Shown: positions 41,819 through 50,951, counted from the stretch's first letter. The stretch is 64,000 nt of DNA from Hyphomicrobiales bacterium (GCA_900466745.1 UBNE01000008.1:23102-87101), one strand, 5' to 3'. Numbers and translations are program-made. Notes: generated from the letters alone by a model not told the origin.

Positions 41819-42420
41819 TGACGGCGCAGGACATGATCTCCCCCGGCTTCTCCGATCCGGTCTTCCAGTCGCAGGCCGCCTTCCGCGCCTTGCTCGCCGC
41901 GCTCTCCGAGCCCGGCACAGGGCAGCGCGTCGCGGCCGAGATCGCGCCGCCCGAAGGGCTCGCGAGCGCAACCGCGACCGCGCTGCTGACGCTGGCCGAT
42001 TACGAGACGCCGGTCTGGCTGCCGGCAGCCCTGCGCGACGGCGCGGCCGGCGCCTGGCTGCGCTTCCATTGCGGCGCCACCCTCGTCGACGATCCCGCCG
42101 AGGCAGCCTTCGCCGTCATCGACGGCGCGGCCGACGCGCCGAAACTCTCCGCATTCAATCCGGGCACGGACCAGTTCCCCGATCGCTCGACCACGGTGAT
42201 CGTGCAAGTCGCCGGCCTGGAAGGCGGCGCGGCCTTCACGCTCTCCGGCCCGGGCGTTCCCGGCAACCGCCGGATCGCGCCGCAGGGCCTGCGGCCCGGC
42301 TTCACCGCGGAACTGCGCGAGAACGGTGCGCTCTATCCGCTCGGCGTCGATGTCGTTCTGACCCATGGCGACGGCCTGATCGGCCTGCCGCGCTCGACGC
42401 GGATCGGGGAGGCCCGCTGA
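41818..42420 (+). CDS. phnH: C-P lyase subunit PhnH
   Basis: PhnH is a structural subunit of the C-P lyase core. The 200-residue protein has GFSDPVFQSQAAFRALLAAL near the start, LADYETPVWLPA, GTDQFPDRSTTVIVQVAGLE and GPGVPGNRRIAP, which are family features. I chose ATG 41818, which shares its A with the phnG stop; the GTG at 41815 is an alternative. It is followed after 22 bases by phnI. The fold is PLP-transferase-like without the cofactor. Confidence 0.95.
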   Translation: MTAQDMISPGFSDPVFQSQAAFRALLAALSEPGTGQRVAAEIAPPEGLASATATALLTLADYETPVWLPAALRDGAAGAWLRFHCGATLVDDPAEAAFAVIDGAADAPKLSAFNPGTDQFPDRSTTVIVQVAGLEGGAAFTLSGPGVPGNRRIAPQGLRPGFTAELRENGALYPLGVDVVLTHGDGLIGLPRSTRIGEAR

Positions 42421-42442
42421 TGCCCCACCGGGAGACCCGCTG

Positions 42443-43597
42443 ATGTATGTCGCCGTGAAAGGCGGCGAGGCCGCCATCCTCGCCACCTATGACCTCGTCG
42501 CCGAAGCCCGCCGGGGCGACCCCGCCGTGCCCGAGATCAGCGTCGCCCAGATCCGCGAGCAGCAGGCGCTGGCCTGTGCCCGCGTGATGAACGAGGGCTC
42601 GCTCTACGACAAGGACCTCGCCGCGCTGGCCCTGAAGCAGTCGCAGGGCGACGTGATCGAGGCCGCCTTCCTGATGCGCGCCTATCGCACGACGCTGCCG
42701 CGCTTCGGCTCCTCGCAGCCGCTCGACACCGCGACGATGGCGATCCGCCGCCGCGTCTCGGCGACCTACAAGGACTTGCCCGGCGGGCAGGTGCTCGGGC
42801 CGACCTATGACTACACCCACCGGCTGTTCGATTTCGAGTTGATGGAGGAAGAAGGGCAGTCGGCAATCGACAGTCGGCAGTCGGAACTTGCCGCCGCAGA
42901 CGACTGCCGACTGCCCACTGCCGACTGCCTCGACGCCACCATGCCGCGCGTGCCCGATATCCTCGGCGCCGAAGGGCTGATGGAAACGGAGGAGCCGCCG
43001 GAAGGCGATCCGCGCCCCTTCGACCTGACGCGCGATCCCGTCTCCTTCCCGGCCGACCGCGATGTGCGCCTGCAGTCGATGGCGCGCGGCGACGAGGGTT
43101 TTCTGCTCGGCCTCGGCTATTCCGTGCAGCGCGGTTTCGGCGGCACGCATCCCTTCGTCGGCGAGGTCCGCGTCGGCGAGGTCGCGGTCGAGTTCGTGCC
43201 GGAGGAACTCGGCTTCGCCGTCGATCTCGGCGACGTCACCCTGACCGAATGCCAGATGGTCAACCAGTTCCAGGGCTCGAAGGAGGTGCCGCCTCAATTC
43301 ACCCGCGGCTACGGCCTCGTCTTCGGCCATAGCGAGCGCAAGGCGATGTCGATGTCGCTGGTCGACCGGGCGCTGAAATCCCGCGATTTCGGCGAGGCGG
43401 CCGACTACCCGGCGCAGCAGGACGAATTCGTCCTCTACCATTCGGACAATGTCGAGGCGGCCGGCTTCGTCGAGCATCTCAAGCTGCCGCACTATGTCGA
43501 TTTCCAGGGCGAGCTCGAGCTGATCCGCCGCATTCGGCGGGAGCGCGAGGAACGGCTCGCCCAAGAACGGGACGCCATGCCGGAGGCTGCGGAATGA
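42443..43597 (+). CDS. phnI: C-P lyase subunit PhnI (with in-frame palindrome insertion)
   Basis: PhnI is the nucleosidase-type subunit that exchanges the base of ATP/GTP for phosphonate to give ribose 5-triphosphate-1-phosphonate. The 384-residue protein matches the family (VAVKGGEAAILATYDLVAEA; AQIREQQALACARVMNEGSL; HTEC-like region replaced by DVTLTECQMVNQFQGSKEVP). It is about 30 residues longer than the Escherichia coli protein (354). Residues 138-163 (GQSAIDSRQSELAAADDCRL and following) come from an inverted repeat at 42854-42930 read in frame. The insert lies between LFDFELMEEE and MPRVPDILGAEGL, probably a surface loop. The phnJ start overlaps the stop (ATGA). Confidence 0.94.
   Translation: MYVAVKGGEAAILATYDLVAEARRGDPAVPEISVAQIREQQALACARVMNEGSLYDKDLAALALKQSQGDVIEAAFLMRAYRTTLPRFGSSQPLDTATMAIRRRVSATYKDLPGGQVLGPTYDYTHRLFDFELMEEEGQSAIDSRQSELAAADDCRLPTADCLDATMPRVPDILGAEGLMETEEPPEGDPRPFDLTRDPVSFPADRDVRLQSMARGDEGFLLGLGYSVQRGFGGTHPFVGEVRVGEVAVEFVPEELGFAVDLGDVTLTECQMVNQFQGSKEVPPQFTRGYGLVFGHSERKAMSMSLVDRALKSRDFGEAADYPAQQDEFVLYHSDNVEAAGFVEHLKLPHYVDFQGELELIRRIRREREERLAQERDAMPEAAE
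42854..42930. repeat. Inverted repeat inserted in frame in phnI
   Basis: The left arm begins GGGCAGTCGGCAATCGACAG and continues CAGTCGG. The right arm read on the other strand begins AGGCAGTCGGCAGTGGGCAG and continues TCGGCAGTCG. About 30 bases match closely. It encodes residues about 138-163 of PhnI without a frameshift or stop. Confidence 0.8.
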
Positions 43598-44646
43598 CCC
43601 TTCACCAGATGCCGGCGGAGGATGCAAAGCCGGCTTACAATTACGCCTATCTCGACGAGCAGACCAAGCGGATGATCCGTCGCGCCTTGCTCAAGGCGGT
43701 CGCGGTGCCGGGCTATCAGGTGCCGTTCGGCTCGCGCGAGATGCCCTTGGCCCGCGGCTGGGGCACCGGCGGCATCCAGATCACCGCCGCGATCATCGGC
43801 CCGGCCGACACGCTCAAGGTGATCGACCAGGGCGCCGACGACACCACCAACGCCGTCTCCATCCGCAAGTTCTTCGAGCGCACGGCGAACGCCCGCACCA
43901 GCGAGGCGACGGAGGAGGCGACGATCATCCAGACCCGCCACCGCATCCCGGAGGCGCCGCTCAAGCCCGGCCAGGTCATGGTCTATCAGGTGCCGATGCC
44001 GGAGCCGCTGCGCCGCCTGGAGCCGCGCGAGGCCGAGACCCGCAAGATGCACGCCTGGGCCGAATACGGGCTGATGCAGGTCAAGCTCTACGAGGACATC
44101 GCCCGCTACGGCGAAATCACCAAGACCTATGACTATCCGGTCCTGGTCAACGACCGCTATGTGATGGCGCCTTCGCCCATCCCGAAATTCGACAATCCGA
44201 AGATGCACATGTCGCCGTCGCTGCAATTGTTCGGCGCCGGTCGTGAGAAGCGCATCTACGCGCTGCCGCCCTATACCAGCGTGAAGAGCCTCGATTTCGA
44301 GGATCACCCCTTCCGCATCCAGAGCTGGAGCCAGCCCTGCGGGCTCTGCGGCGCGGCCGACAGCTATCTCGACGAGGTCGTGATCGACGATCGCGGCGGG
44401 CGCATGTTCGTCTGCTCCGACAGCCATTATTGCGAGACCCGCCGGGCGCAAGGCCATCGCGGCACCATGCTGGGCGACGCCGCCGCGAGCGGGCTTGTCC
44501 AACCCTCCAGCCCTCATCCTGAGGAGGCCGCGGGAGCGGCCGTCTCGAAGGATGATCCAGTTGTCTCCGGAGCCTCGACGAGCATCCTTCGAGACGCGCC
44601 TGACGGCGCTCCTCAGGATGAGGGCTCGCGTGAACAGAGGATGTAA
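43594..44646 (+). CDS. phnJ: C-P lyase radical-SAM subunit PhnJ (with repeat-encoded tail)
   Basis: PhnJ is the radical-SAM enzyme that breaks the C-P bond, releasing methane or another hydrocarbon and making 5-phosphoribosyl 1,2-cyclic phosphate. Cys249, Cys252, Cys274 and Cys280 (in PCGLCGAAD and VCSDSHYC) have the same spacing as Cys241, 244, 266 and 272 of the Escherichia coli protein: three bind the 4Fe-4S cluster and the last forms the thiyl radical. An Asp common in CSDxDYC is His here. The 350-residue protein is about 70 longer than the E. coli form (281); residues about 306-343 are encoded by the palindrome at 44511-44624. The core is intact, so activity is likely. Confidence 0.95.
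   Translation: MTLHQMPAEDAKPAYNYAYLDEQTKRMIRRALLKAVAVPGYQVPFGSREMPLARGWGTGGIQITAAIIGPADTLKVIDQGADDTTNAVSIRKFFERTANARTSEATEEATIIQTRHRIPEAPLKPGQVMVYQVPMPEPLRRLEPREAETRKMHAWAEYGLMQVKLYEDIARYGEITKTYDYPVLVNDRYVMAPSPIPKFDNPKMHMSPSLQLFGAGREKRIYALPPYTSVKSLDFEDHPFRIQSWSQPCGLCGAADSYLDEVVIDDRGGRMFVCSDSHYCETRRAQGHRGTMLGDAAASGLVQPSSPHPEEAAGAAVSKDDPVVSGASTSILRDAPDGAPQDEGSREQRM
44511..44624. repeat. Palindromic element forming the C-terminal end of phnJ
   Basis: CCCTCATCCTGAGGAG (44511-44526) pairs with CTCCTCAGGATGAGGG (44609-44624). Inside, TCTCGAAGGATG pairs with CATCCTTCGAGA. It resembles an abundant dispersed repeat of rhizobial genomes. It is read in the phnJ frame. Confidence 0.8.
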
Positions 44647-44650
44647 CCTC

Positions 44651-45457
44651 ATGACCCTTCACGTCGCCCCCGCCGAACTCGACCTCGAACCCGCCCCCCT
44701 GCTCTCCGTCGCCGGCGTCGGCCGCTTTTATGGCGAGCGCATCGGCTGCGCCGATGTCTCCTTCGACCTCTGGCCGGGCGAGGTGCTCGGCATCGTCGGC
44801 GAATCCGGCTCGGGCAAGTCGACCCTGCTGCGCTGCCTCGCCGGCATCGACAGGCCAGACGAAGGCGAGGTGCTGTTCCGCGGCGGCGCGGAGCCGCTCG
44901 ACATCTACTCGGTCTCCGAGCAGGAGCGCCGCCGCCTGATGCGCACCGCCTGGGGCATCGTCCACCAGAACCCGCGCGACGGCCTGCGCATGGACGTCAC
45001 CGCCGGCGGCAATGTCGGCGAGCGGCTGATGGACCGCGGCGACCGGCATTACGGCCAGATCCGCGAGCGCGCCCTCGACTGGCTCCAGCGCGTCGAGATC
45101 GCCGGCGCCCGCATCGACGACCGGCCGCGCCAGTTCTCCGGCGGCATGCAGCAGCGCCTGCAGATCGCCCGCGTACTGGTTTCCGAGCCGCGCCTCGTCT
45201 TCATGGACGAGCCGACCGGCGGCCTCGACGTCTCGGTGCAGGCCCGCCTACTCGACCTGCTGCGCGTGCTGGTGCGCGATCTCGGCCTCGCCGCGATCAT
45301 CGTCACCCACGACCTCGCCGTCGCCCGGCTCCTGACCGACCGGCTGATGGTGATGAAGGACGGCCGCGTCGTCGAGCAGGGCCTGACCGACCAGGTCCTC
45401 GACGATCCGCACCACGCCTATACGCAACTCCTGACCTCGGCGGTCCTGAGCGTGTGA
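44651..45457 (+). CDS. phnK: C-P lyase system ATP-binding protein PhnK
   Basis: PhnK is an ABC-type ATPase that binds the PhnGHIJ core in the cytoplasm; it does not serve a transporter. The 268-residue protein has Walker [10 protein letters not shown] (about residues 52-60), signature [20 protein letters not shown], Walker [16 protein letters not shown] and switch His [31 protein letters not shown] is typical of PhnK. I chose ATG 44651, four bases after the phnJ stop; an upstream start would be within the phnJ repeat tail. phnL follows after 49 bases. Confidence 0.94.
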   Translation: MTLHVAPAELDLEPAPLLSVAGVGRFYGERIGCADVSFDLWPGEVLGIVGESGSGKSTLLRCLAGIDRPDEGEVLFRGGAEPLDIYSVSEQERRRLMRTAWGIVHQNPRDGLRMDVTAGGNVGERLMDRGDRHYGQIRERALDWLQRVEIAGARIDDRPRQFSGGMQQRLQIARVLVSEPRLVFMDEPTGGLDVSVQARLLDLLRVLVRDLGLAAIIVTHDLAVARLLTDRLMVMKDGRVVEQGLTDQVLDDPHHAYTQLLTSAVLSV

Positions 45458-45506
45458 TGGCTCCCGTCACACCCTCGTCACCGCGAATCGGCAAGGCACT
45501 GACCCC

Positions 45507-46205
45507 ATGACCACGATGATTCAGGTCGAGAACGTCGCCAAGACCTTCACCCTGCACAACCAGGGCGGAGCGCGTCTGCCGGTCTTCGACAACGTCAATT
45601 TCAGCGTCGAGGCCGGCGAGGCGCTGGTGCTGGCCGGCGCGTCCGGCGCCGGCAAGTCCAGCCTGCTGCGCATCCTCTACGGCAACTACAGGCCGACGGC
45701 CGGTTCGATCCGCATCACCCATGCCGGCCGGCCGGTCGATATCGTCTCGGCCGTGCCGCGCACCGTGCTCGACATCCGCCGCCGCACGCTCGGCTTCGTC
45801 TCGCAGTTCCTGCGCGTCATCCCGCGCGTCTCGACGCTCGACATCGTGCGCGACCCGCTGCTGGCGCGGGGCGCCGCGCCCGAGATCGCAACCGAAAAGG
45901 CCAAGGTCATGCTCGCCCGCCTCAACCTGCCGGAGCGGCTCTGGAACCTCGCGCCCGCCACCTTCTCCGGCGGCGAGCAGCAGCGCGTCAACATCGCCCG
46001 CTCCTTCGTCGATCCCTCGGCGGTGATGCTGATCGACGAGCCGACCGCCTCGCTCGACGCCGCCAATCGCGACGTCGTCGTCGAGCTCATCGCGGAGGCG
46101 CGCGCCGCAGGCTCCGCCATCGTCGGGATTTTCCATGACGAGGCGGTTCGCGAACGCGTCGCGACGCGCTATCTCGACATCACCGCTTTCCGGAAGGCCG
46201 CCTGA
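45507..46205 (+). CDS. phnL: C-P lyase system ATP-binding protein PhnL
   Basis: PhnL is the second ABC-type ATPase of the C-P lyase complex, needed together with PhnK and PhnM. The 232-residue protein has Walker [10 protein letters not shown] (about 45-53), [20 protein letters not shown], signature [15 protein letters not shown] and Walker [26 protein letters not shown] near the C-terminus is PhnL-like. The start ATG 45507 (MTTMIQ) is preceded by GGCACTGACCCC with only a weak ribosome site. It shares one base with phnM. Confidence 0.93.
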   Translation: MTTMIQVENVAKTFTLHNQGGARLPVFDNVNFSVEAGEALVLAGASGAGKSSLLRILYGNYRPTAGSIRITHAGRPVDIVSAVPRTVLDIRRRTLGFVSQFLRVIPRVSTLDIVRDPLLARGAAPEIATEKAKVMLARLNLPERLWNLAPATFSGGEQQRVNIARSFVDPSAVMLIDEPTASLDAANRDVVVELIAEARAAGSAIVGIFHDEAVRERVATRYLDITAFRKAA

Positions 46206-47344
46206 TGCAGACCGTTCTCACCAACGCCAGACTGATCCTCGAGAACGAGGTCGTCACCGGCACCATCGCTTTCGACGAGAGCGGCATCGTATCGGTCGAT
46301 CAGGGCAAGACCGCCCTGCCCGGCGCCGTCGACGCAGGCGGCGACTATGTCGCGCCCGGCCTCGTCGAGATGCACACCGACAACATGGAAAAGCACTTCA
46401 TGCCGCGCCCCAAGGTCTTCTGGCCGAACGGGCTGGCGGCCGCGCTCGTCCATGACGCGCAGATGGCCGCGGCCGGCGTCACCACCGTCTACGACGCGGT
46501 CTGCGCCGGCACGCCCTTCTCGGCCAAGGACTACCGCAAGGACATCTTCGCCGATGTGATGAAGGCGCTGGCCGAGGGCAAGCGCGAGAACGTCTTCCGC
46601 ATCGACCACCGCATCCATATGCGCTGCGAACTGACGAGCCCGAACCTGCTCGCCGATATCGCGCCCTATCAGGACGACGCGCTCGTCCAGCTCGTCTCGC
46701 TGATGGACCACACCCCCGGCCAGCGCCAATGGCGCAACCTCGAACACCTCAAGACCTATGCGGTCGGGAACGGCAAGACGGTCGCGGAGTTCGAGGAGGA
46801 CGTCGCGGTACGCCAGCGCGACGGCGCCGCCAACGTCGCCAGGAACTGGCAGGCGGTGGTCGACATCTTCCGCGCGCGCGGCATCCCGCTCGCGACCCAT
46901 GACGACACCCTTCCCGAGCATGTCGAGGAAGGCATCGCCTCCGGGGCGGTGATCTCGGAATTCCCGACGACCCTCGAGGCGGCCGAGGCCGCCAAGAGGC
47001 ACGGCCTCGCCACCGTCGCCGGCGCGCCGAACGTGGTGCGCGGCGGCTCGCATTCCGGCGGCGTCTCGGTCGCGGAGCTGGCGGAGAAGGGGCTGCTCGA
47101 CGGCCTCTCCTCCGACTACGTTCCCGCGAGCCTGCTCCAGGCCGTTGTCAGGCTCCACGCCAGCCACGGCATCGCCCTGCCCGAGGCGATGGGCATGGTG
47201 ACCTGGAAGGTCGCGGACATCCTCGGCCTGAAGGATCGCGGCCATCTCAAGACCGGGCTGCGCGCCGATCTGGTCCGCTTCAAGGTGCTTGGCAGCACGC
47301 CGGTCCTCGCCGCGGTCTGGTCGAAGGGCGAGCGCGCATTTTGA
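46205..47344 (+). CDS. phnM: Alpha-D-ribose 1-methylphosphonate 5-triphosphate diphosphatase PhnM
   Basis: PhnM removes diphosphate from ribose 1-phosphonate 5-triphosphate to give the PhnJ substrate. The 379-residue amidohydrolase has metal-binding residues in GLVEMHTDNMEKHFMPRP (residues about 52-69; the HTD motif is PhnM-specific), RIDHRIHMRCEL, LMDHTPGQRQ and LATHDDTLPEHVEEG. VAGAPNVVRGGSHSGGVSV and DYVPASLL follow. It overlaps phnL by one base and the DUF1045 gene by four. Confidence 0.96.
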   Translation: MQTVLTNARLILENEVVTGTIAFDESGIVSVDQGKTALPGAVDAGGDYVAPGLVEMHTDNMEKHFMPRPKVFWPNGLAAALVHDAQMAAAGVTTVYDAVCAGTPFSAKDYRKDIFADVMKALAEGKRENVFRIDHRIHMRCELTSPNLLADIAPYQDDALVQLVSLMDHTPGQRQWRNLEHLKTYAVGNGKTVAEFEEDVAVRQRDGAANVARNWQAVVDIFRARGIPLATHDDTLPEHVEEGIASGAVISEFPTTLEAAEAAKRHGLATVAGAPNVVRGGSHSGGVSVAELAEKGLLDGLSSDYVPASLLQAVVRLHASHGIALPEAMGMVTWKVADILGLKDRGHLKTGLRADLVRFKVLGSTPVLAAVWSKGERAF

Positions 47345-48036
47345 GCAAGCCGCGCTACGCCGTCTATTACGCCCCCGCCGCCGACAGCGCCCTCTGGCGC
47401 TTCGGCTCGGCGGTGCTGGGCTATGACGCGCTGACGGGCGAGGATATCCCTTTCCTCGTCCCGCCCGGCTGCGACCCCGCGACATGGCCGGCGCTCACCG
47501 AGGAGCCGCGCCGCTACGGCTTCCACGCCACGCTGAAGGCGCCCTTCGAGCTGGCCGGCGGCCGCAGCGAGGAGCAGCTCCGGGCCTTTGCCCGCAACTA
47601 TGCGGCAGGGCTGGAAGGCGTGACGCTCGCGGGCCTGAGCGTCGCCGCGCTCGGCTCCTTTATCGCGCTCATCCCATCCGAGCCGGGCGAGGAATTGCAG
47701 CATTTCGCCTTCGCGCTGGTGCAGGCCTTCGAACCCTTCCGCGCGCCGCTGGCGGAGGCGGATCGGGAGCGTCGCCTCAGGAGCCCGCTCACCCCGGCGC
47801 AGCACGCCTATCTCGAAGCCTATGGCTATCCCTATGTGGGCGATGCCTTCCGCTTCCACATGACCCTGACCGGCTCGCTGCCGGACGAACGGGTTGCGCC
47901 GGTCAGGCAGGCCCTCGAAACGGCCTCTGCCGCAGCGTTGCCGGCCGGCCCTGTCAGGCTCGATCGCTTCGCCCTGTTCAGGCAGGACGATCGCAAGAGC
48001 CGCTTCCGCCTGCTCGATTCCTACGTTTTCGGCTAG
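47341..48036 (+). CDS. DUF1045 phosphonate metabolism protein (2H phosphoesterase-like)
   Basis: This 231-residue protein belongs to the phosphonate-operon DUF1045 family. It carries two HxT motifs of the 2H phosphoesterase superfamily: YGFHATLKAP (His62) and FRFHMTLTG (His173). These enzymes open cyclic phosphodiesters. The usual C-P lyase cyclic phosphodiesterase, PhnP, is absent from the window. This protein may open the 5-phosphoribosyl 1,2-cyclic phosphate made by PhnJ; that is inference. The start is TTG 47341 overlapping the phnM stop. Its last four bases overlap the 3' end of convergent phnN. Confidence 0.85.
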   Translation: MSKPRYAVYYAPAADSALWRFGSAVLGYDALTGEDIPFLVPPGCDPATWPALTEEPRRYGFHATLKAPFELAGGRSEEQLRAFARNYAAGLEGVTLAGLSVAALGSFIALIPSEPGEELQHFAFALVQAFEPFRAPLAEADRERRLRSPLTPAQHAYLEAYGYPYVGDAFRFHMTLTGSLPDERVAPVRQALETASAAALPAGPVRLDRFALFRQDDRKSRFRLLDSYVFG

Positions 48037-48635
48037 GAGCCATGACGCCCGAGCGCGCGCAGGACAGCGAGAAGCTCCTCCGCCGCCTCGGCCACGCTGC
48101 GGTCGTTCATGATCGTGACGATCTCGGCGCGCTCCGCGGTCAGCGGCGCCTCGCGCTTGAGGCGGGCCGCGATATCGGCCTCGCTTTCGCGCCCGCGCGC
48201 CGCCAGCCGCTGCGCCAGCACCGACACGGGGGCGGTGATGTTGAGCACCACCACGCGCTGCGCCAGCCGCTCCGCCGCCGCGATCGCCGCGCGCGAGACG
48301 TTGACGATCACCACCACACCCTCGGCGATGCCGGAAAGTTCCGCCGCCGGAATGCCGTAGCTCAGGCCATGCGCCCGCCAGCTCAGCGCCAGCTCGCCCC
48401 GCGCCTCGGCCTGCCGGAAGGCGGCCTCCTCGCAGGAATCGTGGTCCTCGGCGCCGGCCATGGCCGGGCGTGTGATCAGCCGCCGCGCGAAGCGGAAGCG
48501 CGGATCGCCGGCGAGCCCGGCCCGGCCCGCCTCCATCAAGGTGTCCTTCCCCGCCCCGGAAGGCCCGACCACGAGGACGAGCGCGCCCGCTGCTGAAACC
48601 GGGACCGCGGCGAGATCAGGAGAGTGCAAGGACAT
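48033..48635 (-). CDS. phnN: Ribose 1,5-bisphosphokinase PhnN
   Basis: PhnN phosphorylates ribose 1,5-bisphosphate to PRPP, the last step of the C-P lyase pathway. The 200-residue protein has the P-loop [17 protein letters not shown] (about residues 19-35) and [15 protein letters not shown], both typical, with later [20 protein letters not shown]. It is encoded on the opposite strand between DUF1045 and the acetyltransferase gene. Its start ATG 48635 overlaps the ATG of the divergent gene (48634-48636), and its 3' end overlaps DUF1045 by four bases. No ribosome site is visible on its strand, and a promoter would lie inside the neighbouring coding sequence. Confidence 0.93.
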   Translation of the reverse strand: MSLHSPDLAAVPVSAAGALVLVVGPSGAGKDTLMEAGRAGLAGDPRFRFARRLITRPAMAGAEDHDSCEEAAFRQAEARGELALSWRAHGLSYGIPAAELSGIAEGVVVIVNVSRAAIAAAERLAQRVVVLNITAPVSVLAQRLAARGRESEADIAARLKREAPLTAERAEIVTIMNDRSVAEAAEELLAVLRALGRHGS

Positions 48636-49257
48636 GGCTGGAAAGAAACTCGGACTGGAACCGGTGATCGACCCGACGGCGAAGGTCAGCAAGGCCACGC
48701 TCGGTCGCTACACCGAGATCGGCGCCCGCACCATCTTCGTCGAGTCGACGCTGGGCGACTACTCCTATGTCGTGAACGACGCGAATGTCATTTACACGAC
48801 GATCGGGAAATTCTGCTCGATCGCGGCGATGACGCGGATCAATCCCGGCAACCATCCGATGCAGCGGGCGAGCCAGTCGCATTTCAGCTACCGCTCCTCC
48901 GCCTATTTCGACGACGCCGAGGACGATGCCGCCTTCTTCGACTGGCGCCGGGCCCATGCCGTGACCATCGGCCACGATGTCTGGATCGGCCACGGCGCCA
49001 TCGTGCTGGCCGGCCGCAGCATCGGCACCGGCGCGGTGGTGGCCGGCGGCGCCGTCGTCACCAGGGACGTGCCGGCCTACACCATCGTCGCCGGCAATCC
49101 GGCCCGCCCGATTCGCCAGCGATTTCCCGGAAATATCTCGGATAGGTTGCAGAGCCTCGCCTGGTGGGACTGGGAGCATACGAGGCTGCGGGCAGCTCTC
49201 GACGATTTCCGCACGCTCCCGGTCGAAGATTTCCTCGCGCGGCACGAAGGGCATTGA
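48634..49257 (+). CDS. Phosphonate-associated hexapeptide-repeat acetyltransferase
   Basis: This 207-residue left-handed beta-helix acetyltransferase belongs to the group linked to C-P lyase operons. Hexapeptide-type repeats span residues 13-160 (e.g. [60 protein letters not shown]), and [19 protein letters not shown] is a conserved loop. Its role in the pathway is not established; acetylation of aminophosphonates is one idea. ATG 48634 overlaps the phnN start in the other direction. It has AGGAGA about ten bases upstream. Confidence 0.9.
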   Translation: MAGKKLGLEPVIDPTAKVSKATLGRYTEIGARTIFVESTLGDYSYVVNDANVIYTTIGKFCSIAAMTRINPGNHPMQRASQSHFSYRSSAYFDDAEDDAAFFDWRRAHAVTIGHDVWIGHGAIVLAGRSIGTGAVVAGGAVVTRDVPAYTIVAGNPARPIRQRFPGNISDRLQSLAWWDWEHTRLRAALDDFRTLPVEDFLARHEGH

Positions 49258-49314
49258 GAAGAAATCGCCCTATCCCCATGGATTTCGTTCCGGGAAAGGA
49301 GTTTTCCGGCAGGG

Positions 49315-49332
49315 GCGGCGAGATCTCGCCGC
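49315..49332. repeat. 18-base perfect palindrome before the chemoreceptor gene
   Basis: GCGGCGAGATCTCGCCGC is its own reverse complement and lies 58 bases after the acetyltransferase stop. No T run follows. It may be a weak terminator or a protein-binding site for the chemoreceptor promoter. Confidence 0.5.
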
Positions 49333-49439
49333 ATGACGGCCTCAACCGGCGCCGGGGCACACCCTCATAGGTTGTTAACCTCATTATGGGAGGATTTTGC
49401 CCTGGGGCGGCCGGATGCTGCCCGCTGGGGACTTTCCAC

Positions 49440-50951
49440 ATGTCGGCATCGGATCAACTTTCTAAACGGCTTGCCTTCATGCAGCTCGGCCCGGAGGCGC
49501 AGGCGCGCATCCGCGATGTCGGCGATGCGTTGAACGCCTCCGTTCCGGTCGCGCTCGACACCTTCTACGCGCAGTTGCGCTCCTTTCCGGAAACGAAGGC
49601 GTTCTTCAGCAACGAACAGCATATCGACAGCGCCAAGCAGCGCCAGAACAAGCACTGGAGCGGCATCGCGACCGGCCAGTTCGACGAGACCTATATCGCC
49701 GCCGTCACCCAGGTCGGCAAGATTCACGCCCGCATCGGCCTCGAGCCGCGCTGGTATATCGGCGGCTATGCGCTGATCCTGGAGAAGCTGATCGCCGGGG
49801 TGCTCGAAGCGCGCTGGCCGAAGAACGCGCTGGGCAAGCGCATGTCCGGCGCCGCCGCGCGCTCGGCCGAGATCGGCGCCATCGTCAAGGCCGCGATGCT
49901 CGACATGGACTATGCGATCACGGTCTATCTCGAGACCTCGGAGGAGGCGCGGCTCAAGGCCGAGGCCGAGGCCCGCGCCGTCGAGCAGGCCCAGGCGGCG
50001 GATCGCGACAAGGCGATCGCCTGCGTCAGCGAGAGCATGGCCGCGCTCGCCGATGGCGACCTCACCCACCGCATGAGCGCCGATATCCCCGCCGAATACG
50101 CCCAGATCCGCGACCATTTCAACGCGGCGATGGAGCGCCTGCAGGAGATGGTCTCGACGATCAAGGGCACCTCCGCCGCGATCGCCGCCTCCTCCCAGGA
50201 GATCAACAGCGGTGCGCAGGATCTGTCGATGCGCACCGAGCAGCAGGCTTCGGCGCTGGAGCAAAGCGCGGCGACCACCGAGCAGCTCGCGGCCTCGGTC
50301 AAGACCTCGTCGCAGGCCTCGCGCGATTCCGTGGCGCTCGCCGACGAGGCCGCCAATGTCGCGCGCACCGGCGGCGACATCGTCAAGGACGCGGTCGAGG
50401 CGATGGCCCGCATCGAGGGCGCCTCGAAGAAGATCTCCGAGATCACCGACGTCATCGACGGCATCGCCTTCCAGACCAATCTGCTCGCCCTCAACGCCGC
50501 CGTCGAGGCGGCCCGCGCCGGCGAGGCCGGGCGCGGCTTCGCCGTCGTCGCCGCCGAGGTCCGGGCGCTGGCCCAGCGTTCCGCCGATGCCGCCAAGGAC
50601 ATCACCGGCCTGATCGCCTCCTCGGATACGGAGGTGGCGGAAGGCGTGAAGCTCGTCCGGCAGGCCGGCGAGACGCTGGACCGGATCGTCGCCGCCTCCG
50701 CCAAGGTCTCGAGCACGGTCGAGGAGATCGCCTCGGCCTCCGGCGAGCAGGCCAACGGCATCGACGAGATGAGCCAGACCGTCAGTCATATGGACGAGAT
50801 CACCCAGCAGAACGCCGCGCTCGCCGAACAGAGCGCGAGCTCGGCCCGCACCCTGCTCGACCAGACCGAGCAGCTCAACGAGCTGGTCGCCGCCTTCCGC
50901 ACCGAGCAGGGCGTCGCGCCCGGCGGCCAAGCCCGACGGCGCGCGGCCTGA
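49440..50951 (+). CDS. Globin-coupled methyl-accepting chemotaxis protein (HemAT-like)
   Basis: This soluble 503-residue receptor probably senses oxygen or redox through haem. Residues 1-165 form a protoglobin domain: [20 protein letters not shown], then [20 protein letters not shown] and [20 protein letters not shown], where His of KIHARIGL is the expected haem ligand. A HAMP-like helix follows ([20 protein letters not shown]). The methyl-accepting signalling domain has the hairpin tip [20 protein letters not shown], then [20 protein letters not shown]. No membrane segment is present. ATG 49440 has GGGGACTTTCC upstream. It is a single-gene unit with a repeat downstream. Confidence 0.92.
   Translation: MSASDQLSKRLAFMQLGPEAQARIRDVGDALNASVPVALDTFYAQLRSFPETKAFFSNEQHIDSAKQRQNKHWSGIATGQFDETYIAAVTQVGKIHARIGLEPRWYIGGYALILEKLIAGVLEARWPKNALGKRMSGAAARSAEIGAIVKAAMLDMDYAITVYLETSEEARLKAEAEARAVEQAQAADRDKAIACVSESMAALADGDLTHRMSADIPAEYAQIRDHFNAAMERLQEMVSTIKGTSAAIAASSQEINSGAQDLSMRTEQQASALEQSAATTEQLAASVKTSSQASRDSVALADEAANVARTGGDIVKDAVEAMARIEGASKKISEITDVIDGIAFQTNLLALNAAVEAARAGEAGRGFAVVAAEVRALAQRSADAAKDITGLIASSDTEVAEGVKLVRQAGETLDRIVAASAKVSSTVEEIASASGEQANGIDEMSQTVSHMDEITQQNAALAEQSASSARTLLDQTEQLNELVAAFRTEQGVAPGGQARRRAA

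Noticed and set aside
42854..42930. Possible CRISPR-like or tandem array
   Set aside because: Only an inverted pair of arms is present; there are no regular spacers or cas genes.
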